Source of the DNA: Paenibacillus sp. D2_2
Lineage (GTDB): Bacteria > Bacillota > Bacilli > Paenibacillales > Paenibacillaceae
DNA: 64,000 nt
Assembly (NCBI RefSeq): GCF_031199965.1
Contig: NZ_CP133605.1
Coordinates: 1,334,501 to 1,398,500 of the forward strand
Direction of reading: 5' to 3'
Below, one piece after another: positions 9,126-16,584 of the stretch (its first letter is position 1; each line of letters begins with the position of its first letter). Under the pieces are notes generated by a model, which was not told where the DNA came from, did no database searches, and saw nothing but the letters and a program-made list of their open reading frames with translations. A program made the position numbers and the translations under genes.

Positions 9126-9620
9126 ATGGAATTTGATAAATTGTCGGCAAACGTCGTATATGAGATAAAAGACCTTGCCGGAACAGAGAAGCTTGCTGCT
9201 TTTCTGGCGGGACAAGCCTTGGCGGGAACAGTTATCGCCCTCGACGGGGATCTTGGTGCTGGGAAGACGGCCTTTTCGCAATTGTTCGCAAAACATTTGG
9301 GTGTTAAAGGTACAGTGAACAGCCCAACATTTACCTTGATCAAGGAATATAAGGGACGGTTGCCTTTTTATCATATGGACGTATATCGGTTGTCGTTGGA
9401 CGAAGCTGAGGAACTTGGTTTGGATGAATATTTTTATGGGCCGGGCGTCACTTTGGTGGAATGGGCAAGTCTCATTACGGATATTCTGCCGCAAAATTTG
9501 TTGCACATTTATCTGGAGACCTTATCTGGAACAGAGCGGAGAATTTATCTGCAGGCCCAGGGTCAACCTTACGACGATTGGATTAACACTTTGACAGAGA
9601 ATGGAGTCCTTGAACGATGA
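9126..9620 (+). CDS. tsaE: tRNA t6A biosynthesis ATPase TsaE
   Basis: A 164-residue member of the TsaE/YjeE family, the ATPase that drives cycling of the TsaB-TsaD complex in making threonylcarbamoyladenosine at position 37 of ANN-decoding tRNAs. The P-loop GDLGAGKT is at residues 41-48, followed by SPTFTLIKEY and the family segment FYHMDVYRL, then VEWA. ATG at 9126 follows GAAGGTGG. It overlaps tsaB by four bases, so the genes are translationally coupled. It corresponds to ydiB of B. subtilis and opens the same operon order. Confidence 0.95.
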   Translation: MEFDKLSANVVYEIKDLAGTEKLAAFLAGQALAGTVIALDGDLGAGKTAFSQLFAKHLGVKGTVNSPTFTLIKEYKGRLPFYHMDVYRLSLDEAEELGLDEYFYGPGVTLVEWASLITDILPQNLLHIYLETLSGTERRIYLQAQGQPYDDWINTLTENGVLER

Positions 9621-10483
9621 ATATAGACGGTAATCGGCCGCAGCAGCGGCTATTGGCGTTTGACACTTCCACTTCTTCGCTAGCCGTAGCTGTGATGGCG
9701 AATGGCAAATTGCTAGCGGAGCAAAATATACATGCCGAACGCAATCATTCGGCGTATTTGGTAACAGCGATTGAGAAGGCCCTTGAATTGGCGAGCTTAA
9801 CGAAGCAGGAGCTTGACGGCATTGTTGTTGGTGTTGGTCCTGGTTCTTATACGGGAATCCGGATTGCGGTGACGACGGCCAAGACGCTGGCTTGGGCTCT
9901 GAACATCCCGGTGTTTGGCATTTCCAGTCTGGAGGCGACGGCGCTGGGAGCTTGGGCTAAAGAGACGGGACAAGATACAGAAGCGCTAGGAGTATACGCG
10001 ATGGGGAATCGTTCAGTGGAGGCAGACGCTGCTACTGAATCGAGTGTTGATCCAGGAACTGCTGCAGGCGCGAGAGAACATTGGATTATACCACTCGTTG
10101 ATGCGCGGCGTGGACAAGTATTTACGGCATTATTTTCTGCTCAGGATAACACGTTAACTCACCGTCTAGAGCAGGATGGCATTCGGCTCATGGACCGTTG
10201 GGTAGAGCAGATTGCTGAGTTGCTGCAATCCTACGCACCAGAGGATAGACCGGAAGGGATCTGGATCGTCGGTGATGTTGCTCTGCATGAAACTGCTGCC
10301 GAAGCTTTGCGTCCTCTTGTGGGGGATCGTCTTCACATCGTTTCCTATGAATTGGAAGGGATCTGGATGGGGCTTGCCGGGACAGCCCGGAGCCGGAGCA
10401 GTGCAGGCGATGATGTTCACGCGCTTGAACCGAACTATACCCAGCTTGCGGAAGCGGAAGCAAAGCGGCTTCGTAATGCATAG
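9617..10483 (+). CDS. tsaB: tRNA t6A biosynthesis protein TsaB
   Basis: A 288-residue ASKHA-fold protein that dimerises with TsaD and scaffolds TsaE. It shows the phosphate-1 like LLAFDTSTSSLAVAV and the GVGPGSYTGIRI loop typical of TsaB. A stretch around residues 115-150 (EALGVYAMGNRSVEADAATES) is an insertion rich in Glu and Ala relative to the usual 230-residue form, as often seen in Paenibacillus. The ATG start overlaps the tsaE stop (ATGA), and rimI follows after 15 bases with its own AGGAGG site. Confidence 0.93.
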   Translation: MNIDGNRPQQRLLAFDTSTSSLAVAVMANGKLLAEQNIHAERNHSAYLVTAIEKALELASLTKQELDGIVVGVGPGSYTGIRIAVTTAKTLAWALNIPVFGISSLEATALGAWAKETGQDTEALGVYAMGNRSVEADAATESSVDPGTAAGAREHWIIPLVDARRGQVFTALFSAQDNTLTHRLEQDGIRLMDRWVEQIAELLQSYAPEDRPEGIWIVGDVALHETAAEALRPLVGDRLHIVSYELEGIWMGLAGTARSRSSAGDDVHALEPNYTQLAEAEAKRLRNA

Positions 10484-10498
10484 AGGAGGAAACCATTT

Positions 10499-10990
10499 AT
10501 GCTGTCTATAAAAGATGCAGAACTTGGCAATATCGTATTTCGCCCAATGACGTTGAATGACATACCGGACATAATGGTTATTGAGCATGAGTCCTTTACC
10601 CTGCCTTGGAGCGAGGTGGCATTCCGCAATGAGATGACGATGAATCATTTTGCTAGGTATCTCATCATGGAGGTAGATGGCAAGGCGGCTGGATATTGCG
10701 GCATGTGGACGATCGTCGATGAGGCGCATATTACAAATATCGCTGTAAGAACGGCTATGCGTGGCCAACATCTTGGCGAGCGTCTATTGCGGGCAATGAT
10801 GGATTGGGCCATTGAACTGGGAATGGTTCGTATGACACTGGAAGTTAGGGTCTCGAATCATGTGGCACAGTCGCTTTACAGCAAAATGGGATTCGAACCT
10901 GCGGGGAAACGTAAGGATTACTACTCGGACAACCATGAGGACGCGCTGATTATGTGGTGTGACTTGCCGGTACGGGTACAGCAGGGCTGA
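10499..10990 (+). CDS. rimI: Ribosomal protein S18-alanine N-acetyltransferase RimI
   Basis: A 163-residue GNAT protein. The acetyl-CoA binding motif is visible as ITNIAVRTAMRGQHLGERLL, followed by LEVRVSNHVAQSLYSKMGF, the RimI signature region. It acetylates the N-terminal alanine of S18 and is the usual partner gene of tsaB and tsaD. The ATG lies behind AGGAGG. It corresponds to ydiD of B. subtilis. Confidence 0.93.
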   Translation: MLSIKDAELGNIVFRPMTLNDIPDIMVIEHESFTLPWSEVAFRNEMTMNHFARYLIMEVDGKAAGYCGMWTIVDEAHITNIAVRTAMRGQHLGERLLRAMMDWAIELGMVRMTLEVRVSNHVAQSLYSKMGFEPAGKRKDYYSDNHEDALIMWCDLPVRVQQG

Positions 10991-11019
10991 ACCGAGGAAC
11001 AGAGAGGAAGAGAGAAACA

Positions 11020-12051
11020 TTGGTAAATCAAGATTGCTATATATTAGCGGTAGAGACGAGCTGTGATGAGACTTCTGCCGCGGTTGTCAAAAATGGAACG
11101 GAAGTGCTGTCGAATTTAATCGCTAGTCAGATTGAGACGCATAAGGCGTTCGGAGGCGTCGTGCCTGAAGTTGCTTCACGCAAGCATGTAGAGAATATTA
11201 CGCTCATGCTGGAAGAGGCGATTAACCAAGCGGGTATCGAACCGGGTGAACTTAGCGCGATTGCGGTAACTGAAGGCCCCGGACTGGTGGGTGCTCTGCT
11301 TGTAGGGATCATGGCTGCAAAAAGTCTGGCCTTTGCTCTGGACAAGCCATTGATCGGCACACATCATATTGCTGGACATATTTATGCCAACCGATTGGTC
11401 CAGCCGATTGAATATCCTTGCATTGCTCTAGTCGTATCGGGTGGGCATACGGAGATTGTGGTGATGGAGCAGGAGGGCAGCTTCAAGCGAATTGGCCAGA
11501 CGCGTGACGATGCCGTTGGCGAAGCGTATGACAAAGTAGCACGGGCACTGGGCTTTCCTTATCCAGGCGGTCCGCATGTAGATAAGCTAGCACTCGAGGC
11601 CGAGCAGAGTGAGGTTCTTCCAAGAGCCTGGCTGGAGCCAGATTCCTATGATTTCAGCTTTAGTGGGTTGAAGTCAGCCGTGCTTAATGCGGTGAATCAA
11701 CATAAGATGAAGGGCGAAGAGGGCTATCAAGCAGCAATTGCCCGCGGTTTTCAGGAGTCTGTCATCGAGGTGCTGGTAGAAAAAGCGATCCGCGCGGTTC
11801 GTTCTACGGGAGCGAAGCAGCTTCTGCTTTGCGGCGGAGTTGCGGCAAACCGAGGTCTGCGAGCAAGCCTCTCCGAACGATGTGAGAGTGAGAATATATC
11901 ACTAATTATCCCGCCGTTTAAATATTGTACAGATAATGCGGCTATGATAGGCGCTGCTGCTTATCTGAAGTGGAAGGAAGGCAAGTTCACAGGCCTTGAA
12001 TTAAAAGCTGATCCATCCTTGTCTCTAGAGGACTGGTTGCTGGAAGCATAA
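11020..12051 (+). CDS. tsaD: tRNA N6-adenosine threonylcarbamoyltransferase TsaD
   Basis: A 343-residue catalytic subunit for t6A formation, transferring threonylcarbamoyl from its AMP ester to A37 of tRNA. The metal ligands HxxxH are H116 and H120 in HHIAGHIYAN; the ATP-like site is marked by VVSGGHTEIV, the DAVGEAYDK segment, FSFSGLK and GGVAANRGLR. The start is TTG at 11020 after a GAGGAAGAG site. It is the last gene of the operon and is followed by a clear terminator. It is usually essential, and the frame here is intact. Confidence 0.95.
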   Translation: MVNQDCYILAVETSCDETSAAVVKNGTEVLSNLIASQIETHKAFGGVVPEVASRKHVENITLMLEEAINQAGIEPGELSAIAVTEGPGLVGALLVGIMAAKSLAFALDKPLIGTHHIAGHIYANRLVQPIEYPCIALVVSGGHTEIVVMEQEGSFKRIGQTRDDAVGEAYDKVARALGFPYPGGPHVDKLALEAEQSEVLPRAWLEPDSYDFSFSGLKSAVLNAVNQHKMKGEEGYQAAIARGFQESVIEVLVEKAIRAVRSTGAKQLLLCGGVAANRGLRASLSERCESENISLIIPPFKYCTDNAAMIGAAAYLKWKEGKFTGLELKADPSLSLEDWLLEA

Positions 12052-12054
12052 TAG

Positions 12055-12097
12055 AAATGGCTGCATGCCCGGGATTATCAGGCTGCAGCCATTTTTT
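12055..12097 (+). terminator. Terminator of the tsaE-tsaB-rimI-tsaD operon
   Basis: Arms AAATGGCTGC and GCAGCCATTT are followed by a run of T; it starts four bases after the tsaD stop. Confidence 0.85.
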
Positions 12098-12125
12098 CAT
12101 TTACAGTAAGTTAAGGCCATAAGCT

Positions 12126-12527
12126 CTATTCGGAAGAAACTGCGGCTTCTTTCATCGCCAGTGCGATATCCGATGAGTTACCCATTCGGCTGGTACCTTC
12201 GAAGATGCTTCCTTCTTCGATGGCAAGTGAGGCAGCAGCGATGTTACCGTATAGCTTGCCCTTGGACGTTATCGTGAGTTTGTTACTTGCCTGTACGTTG
12301 CCATTGACTTGCCCGGCGATCGTAACGTTCCTGGCGTTGATAATGCTGGATTCAACGCTGCCCTTCTCTCCGATGGTCACGTCGCCGCCGCATTCTATAT
12401 CACCGATCATCTGTCCTTCAATACGCACACTGGCGCTTGATTTGAGTTTTCCTTCGAATACACTACCTTCTCCGATCAGTGTATCTGTTGAATTAGGGTC
12501 TATTTTGGTGACTTTATTCCGCAACAT
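12126..12527 (-). CDS. Bactofilin (copy 2)
   Basis: A 133-residue bactofilin with the same plan as copy 1: short polar N-terminus MLRNKVTKIDPN, then TDTLIGEGSVFEGKL and repeating beta-helix rungs such as GQVNGNVQASNKLTI. Its ATG overlaps the stop of the upstream M23 gene by one base (TAATG), which indicates translational coupling and a joint role in organising envelope synthesis or remodelling. The protein would form filaments at the inner face of the membrane. Confidence 0.93.
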   Translation of the reverse strand: MLRNKVTKIDPNSTDTLIGEGSVFEGKLKSSASVRIEGQMIGDIECGGDVTIGEKGSVESSIINARNVTIAGQVNGNVQASNKLTITSKGKLYGNIAAASLAIEEGSIFEGTSRMGNSSDIALAMKEAAVSSE

Positions 12528-13522
12528 TAATTTCTATCATCCTTTCCAGGGATTTTTAAGTAGAGCAGTGGGTCGACGGCAGCCCCATTCTTCATCACTT
12601 GAAAATGAAGATGCGGCCCAGTGCTTCGGCCTGTGTTGCCCAGTTCACCAATGACATCGCCTTGCTTCACAGCATCGCCCTTGTCTTTGAGTGATCTCTT
12701 CAGATGCATATAGATAGATTCTACCCCTGACGGATGAGATAGGGTTACATAATTCCCACGCGCTGGGCTGTAGCCGGTATCAGTCACCTCGCCGTCCGCA
12801 GCCGCGTAGATCGGATCCCCTACATCTCCACCGATATCCAGACCATTATGTAAGGTCATCTTGCCATTAAAAGGGTCAACTCTTTTGCCAAAATCCGATG
12901 TTGTTCGTACGGAGATCGTTGGCCAATAAGTCGGCAGAATCTTCAGCAACTGCTTATATTTCTGCAGGTTGATCTTGGTCTGATCCAGCTTGGCTTGCAG
13001 ACTTGGCATCTTATCAAGGGTGGCTGACAGGTTGTCCTTCGCTTCTGCGGCTAATGATACGATCTCGTCCTCGGACAGCGGGATATCTTCACCGCCGATA
13101 CCTCCATCAGATAGGGGCATCAAGGCTGTCAGGTCTGAAGATAGTCCGGAAATACCGTTCAGGGACTTCAACTCGGACTCTATCTTCTCCAGTTCGTTGA
13201 TCTTACTCTCGATATCTTTGGATTTCTCCGACAATTCAAGCAATTCCGATAGCAGCTTATCGACAGTCTGTTCTTTGTTGTCTATCGTGTTTTGAAGCTG
13301 ATCGTTAGATAAGGTGAGTTCTGCTTGCAAAGAGGCGATCTGGCTGGAGTTAGAACGGTTCACGATGAACAAAACGAGGAGCAGTACAGCCATGGCTCCA
13401 ACTGCTATGGCCATGGACAGCAGTAGGGAAAATTTTAATTTGAAGCGGAATACCGGACTGGTACCTTCCGGCACGATCAGAACGGTAAATCGCTTGTTGG
13501 TCGGTTTGAATCTGAATTTCAT
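12527..13522 (-). CDS. M23 family metallopeptidase with membrane anchor and coiled coil (copy 2)
   Basis: A 331-residue protein: about 30 cytoplasmic residues (KFRFKPTNKRFTVLIVPEG), a membrane helix around 33-52 (LLLSMAIAVGAMAVLLLVLF), a coiled coil to about residue 130, a linker, and a LytM domain with the zinc site HNGLDIGG and the catalytic HLH in GPHLHFQ. It should cleave peptidoglycan cross-bridges. The reading frame is intact, unlike copy 1. ATG at 13522 follows AGGAGGA. The cytoplasmic N-terminus is the likely contact point for the co-translated bactofilin. Confidence 0.93.
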   Translation of the reverse strand: MKFRFKPTNKRFTVLIVPEGTSPVFRFKLKFSLLLSMAIAVGAMAVLLLVLFIVNRSNSSQIASLQAELTLSNDQLQNTIDNKEQTVDKLLSELLELSEKSKDIESKINELEKIESELKSLNGISGLSSDLTALMPLSDGGIGGEDIPLSEDEIVSLAAEAKDNLSATLDKMPSLQAKLDQTKINLQKYKQLLKILPTYWPTISVRTTSDFGKRVDPFNGKMTLHNGLDIGGDVGDPIYAAADGEVTDTGYSPARGNYVTLSHPSGVESIYMHLKRSLKDKGDAVKQGDVIGELGNTGRSTGPHLHFQVMKNGAAVDPLLYLKIPGKDDRN

Positions 13523-13738
13523 GAAATCCTCCTGAACGAAATCATTCTATGGGACTTAAGTTTCTTGACGACAAGCTAATAGTTATGATTCGTCAAAACT
13601 TTCCAAATCCCTGCTCTGTACGAAAATTGTCAGAGTTTCCCGTTATCATTTGTTGGTTCTCGTCATATTATTCGCAATGTCTAAGGCAGGGCTTATTTTG
13701 TCAGTTATTTTGTGATGTAATAGGAGAGTAGAATACGG
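13523..13738. other. Intergenic region upstream of M23 copy 2
   Basis: About 215 bases that should contain the promoter of the M23-bactofilin pair. No gene, terminator or clear promoter box is recognisable by eye. Confidence 0.4.
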
Positions 13739-14104
13739 CTATATAAGTTGAATTAATGATTGTACGGATGAAGACAGCTGGGTGAAGTGTTCTTTCGATC
13801 GCTGTTGTTCGCGGATTTCTATGATTTAATAAATAAGTTGAACTTATGATTGTACGGATGAAGGCAGCCGGGTGAAATGTTCTTCCGATCGCTGTTGCTC
13901 ACAGATTTCTTGATTATATAGAATCTAACAAGGTAGAAATCTGTTCACAAAGGCGAGCGCTCCGCTTCTCCAGAGCCATTTCACCCTTTTGCCTATTCCC
14001 TATCCTTTCTTAAGTTCAATATCTATGGATTTAAACAAGGTAGAAATCTGTTCACAAAGGCGAGCGCTTCGCTTCTCCAGCGTAGTTTAATTCAACTTAT
14101 ATAG
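13739..14104. repeat. Foldback/MITE-like element with 18-bp terminal inverted repeats (C)
   Basis: The ends are perfect inverted copies, CTATATAAGTTGAATTAA at 13739-13756 and TTAATTCAACTTATATAG at 14087-14104. Inside, a left unit occurs twice in tandem (13745-13820 and 13832-13910) and a right unit occurs twice (13928-13975 and 14034-14082); the right unit is a diverged inverted copy of the left, so the whole can fold back. It carries no coding potential that I can see. Confidence 0.75.
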
Positions 14105-14126
14105 TATAGAAAAGAGGTTGGTACAT

Positions 14127-14934
14127 ATGGAAGAAATAAAGGGGATCTTAATCACGGTTGAGACGTTGAAGGCGGATTTTATCCGTCTAGGGGTTCGTCC
14201 GGGAATGACGGTTATTATGCATTCGTCTTATAAAGCGATAGGTCAATTTGTAGTCGGAGGGCCGCCTGCGGTAATTCTTGCTCTGGAAGCGGTGGTTGGC
14301 CCGGAGGGGAATGTGGTGATGCCTACGCATTCCGGGGATTTGAGCGATCCTGCCGGATGGGAAAATCCACCGGTTCCGAAGGAATGGTGGAGACGATTCG
14401 TGAACAGATGCCTGCCTATGATCCAGATTTAGCGCCGTTATGGGGGATGGGGATTATACCGGATATGTTCCGTAAGCAGGATTCTGTCATCCGCAGTAAC
14501 CACCCGCAGCTATCCTTTGCCGCATGGGGGCCTAAAGCCGAGTTTATTGCAGGAAATCATGCCCTGGAATACAGTTTGGGAGAGCAATCTCCTCTGGCGC
14601 GGATTTATGAGCTGGAAGGGCATGTTCTGCTACTTGGTGTGGGGAATGGCAGCAATACTTCGCTGCATTTATCGGAGATTCGGCAGAATATGAGACCAAG
14701 CGAGAGATTATGAATCAGGCACCGATCAAGATTGATGGGATCAGACACTGGGCACAGTTTAAGGACATTGATTATGATTCATCTGATTTTTCGGCTATTG
14801 GCGACGATTTCGAACGGGAAACCGGCTTGGTTCAGCGTGGTAAGATCGGCGGTGCAGAGGCGTTGCTGATTCCGCAGAAGGAGCTTATCGATTACGGGGC
14901 ATTGTGGTTGCCTGCACATCGCAAAAAGTCATAA
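14127..14934 (+). CDS. AAC(3)-like aminoglycoside N-acetyltransferase family protein (two frameshifts)
   Basis: Restored length is 269 residues, typical of the Antibiotic_NAT (AAC(3)/FrbF) family, which transfers acetyl from acetyl-CoA to an amino group. Landmarks are [26 protein letters not shown], the [12 protein letters not shown] segment and [17 protein letters not shown] at 14127 follows AGAGG. The frame breaks at GG 14389-14390 (should be GGG, giving [13 protein letters not shown]) and near 14675 (gives [13 protein letters not shown]). Whether it acts on aminoglycosides cannot be told: this superfamily also has members acting on other amines. It stands alone between the foldback element and a terminator. 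Confidence 0.85.
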
Positions 14935-14944
14935 AGTTATATGT

Positions 14945-14980
14945 TCAAGACCTCGCATTTGGCGAGGTCTTGAGACTTTA
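14945..14980. terminator. Bidirectional terminator
   Basis: A perfect 12-bp stem TCAAGACCTCGC/GCGAGGTCTTGA with a 5-base loop lies between the acetyltransferase and the convergent rhodanese gene. Confidence 0.8.
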
Positions 14981-15002
14981 GGAGTTCATTCTTTTAAATA
15001 AA

Positions 15003-15380
15003 TTATTTTCGCTCAAGTAGAGCTGGATTGAATTCCTTTATAATGTTCTCCGGTCCTTCCGCAATGTCATAGCACCATTCCAGCATTCCACCACTATAGT
15101 TATGGACTTTGTCAAAGCCATTATGCTTGAAGTATCGGGCTACTTGATAGCTTCTTCCTCCACTCCGGCATACGAATACATACTCTCTGTCCATATCGAA
15201 GTCTCCGAGATAATACGGGATATCATTCATCGGAATAAGTGGGATGCCAGGGATATGCCCCGCTATGTATTCCTCTGGTTCACGAACATCGATAACTAAA
15301 GTTTTATTATTTGAATTTTGAAGTATATGCTGTAGTTCATCGCAATCGATATGCGAAATTCCACCGATAATTTCACTCAC
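15003..15380 (-). CDS. Rhodanese-like domain protein
   Basis: A 125-residue single rhodanese domain. The active-site loop CRSGGRS holds the cysteine that would carry persulfide sulfur; upstream are VIDVREPEEYIAGHIPG, the standard substrate-side signature. An N-terminal extension of about 20 residues (SHIDCDELQHIL) forms the usual first helix. Likely cytoplasmic sulfurtransferase or sulfur relay; the specific partner is unknown. It is monocistronic. Confidence 0.9.
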   Translation of the reverse strand: MSEIIGGISHIDCDELQHILQNSNNKTLVIDVREPEEYIAGHIPGIPLIPMNDIPYYLGDFDMDREYVFVCRSGGRSYQVARYFKHNGFDKVHNYSGGMLEWCYDIAEGPENIIKEFNPALLERK

Positions 15381-15695
15381 TTGATTTTCCTCATTTCTGA
15401 TTTATATTTTTGCAACCTCATCATTTCGCGGGGACTGCATTCAATTTTCTATCATATCTATATAGAGCTTTAAATTCAATTCCCAGTATGCTCAGCATAT
15501 GATAAATTGATATAAACATCATCAGTGATAAGGTTACGACATTCCGCGTACTCCTTACAGAATAGCTTGATAAGTGAAAAATATCACAAATTCATTGATA
15601 GTTGAAAAGCTCACAACTAAAAGTGTGTGTTCAAAAGATGGCTTTTCTGCATCGAGAAGGTTGGATGAAGATTTCTAAAAACTCTATTTGAAGGG
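15381..15695. other. Intergenic region of about 315 bases
   Basis: It lies upstream of both the rhodanese and the membrane protein gene and should carry divergent promoters. No gene is visible. The part nearest the membrane protein gene contains the head of repeat family B. Confidence 0.45.
15626..15671 (+). repeat. Head fragment of MITE-like repeat family B
   Basis: The segment ending CGAGAAGGTTGGATGAAG matches the first 45 bases of the copy at 4376 and of the 43672-43841 element on its minus strand; the rest of the element is missing. Confidence 0.65.
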
Positions 15696-16205
15696 ATGAT
15701 TTATGTGAAAACTACACCACGGCGTTCTTTTGCTAACTGGCTGTTGATCGGACTTCATTTATTTTTGGGGATAGGTGCAGTATTCGGCGGTGCAGTACTG
15801 GTTATGGATCCGAGCGGGGATTTGCTTGGAATGCCTTCCGACATTATGCAAATTAAGCTATTTCCTAATTATCTTATTCCCGGAATCATTCTCTTAGTGT
15901 TCATGGGGATCTGTCCGTTAATCGTGGCCTGGGGATTGTTAACGAGGAGGGAATGCAAATGGGCGGAACGTCTAAATGTATTTAAGAAATCGCATTGGTC
16001 CTGGGCATACTCGTTGTATATTTCCATCATTCTAATTATTTGGATCTCGGTAGAGACTTATATTCTGAATGCAGTTGCTATAGTTCATCTTTTCTATATC
16101 GCACTTGGGCTCGCTATTCAGATTGTGACGGTGCTTCCGATCGTTAATGAAGCGTATCTAAAGGAGCCAGAAGAGGATGCAATAGAGACCTGGGAGGATA
16201 TTTAG
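15696..16205 (+). CDS. Hypothetical four-helix membrane protein
   Basis: I do not recognise a named family. The 169 residues contain four hydrophobic helices: about 14-36, 55-82, 105-124 and 128-150, with a short acidic tail (EPEEDAIETWEDI). The layout is like small uncharacterised integral membrane proteins of Bacillales. The start may be ATG at 15696 or GTG at 15705; the second has AAGGG nine bases upstream and is a good alternative. It follows repeat B and is not obviously in an operon. Confidence 0.65.
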   Translation: MIYVKTTPRRSFANWLLIGLHLFLGIGAVFGGAVLVMDPSGDLLGMPSDIMQIKLFPNYLIPGIILLVFMGICPLIVAWGLLTRRECKWAERLNVFKKSHWSWAYSLYISIILIIWISVETYILNAVAIVHLFYIALGLAIQIVTVLPIVNEAYLKEPEEDAIETWEDI

Positions 16206-16212
16206 GAGTAAT

Positions 16213-16341
16213 ATGCTGGATGCATGTGAAGTGGTGCCTACGTCCATTCGTCCATTGGCAGGTCGATTCAAAGGAAAGCATGTCCTTGGGTCTGGTGTCA
16301 AGATGTGGACAAAGAGTGCGTTAATTGCGGGGATTTTGTAA
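16213..16341 (+). CDS. Possible small protein of 42 residues
   Basis: An open frame MLDACEVVPTSIRPLAG... of 42 codons begins seven bases after the membrane protein stop with a GGAG box four to five bases upstream. The peptide is basic and has a hydrophobic tail (SALIAGIL). I do not recognise it, and a frame of this length can occur by chance. Confidence 0.25.
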   Translation: MLDACEVVPTSIRPLAGRFKGKHVLGSGVKMWTKSALIAGIL

Positions 16342-16481
16342 TGAAAATCGCGAAAAGTCTTATGCCCCAACGGTTTGGATTTAATTGTTGGAAGTAGGAT
16401 AATTTTTTCAGAAAAAATGTGGATAATGTGCATAACTTAGTGGATAATTTGGGAAATTGCGAATAAAGCCTATTATAAGCC

Positions 16482-16514
16482 GTAAAAAAACGACCTCAGA
16501 GGTCGTTTTTTTAC
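16482..16514. terminator. Bidirectional terminator before ydiF
   Basis: GTAAAAAAACGACCT and its inverse AGGTCGTTTTTTTAC flank a 3-base loop, with A-run and T-run on both sides; it serves the convergent ydiF and the upstream plus-strand genes. Confidence 0.9.
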
Positions 16515-16584
16515 AATTATTATCAATTGGTTTGTGGATAAAGCTATGATCAACATTTTTTTACGATTTTATGAAAATCTTATC

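Noticed and set aside
13745..14082. Direct repeats resembling a CRISPR array
   Set aside because: Only two copies of each of two different units, with no regular spacer and with inverted outer ends; no cas genes.
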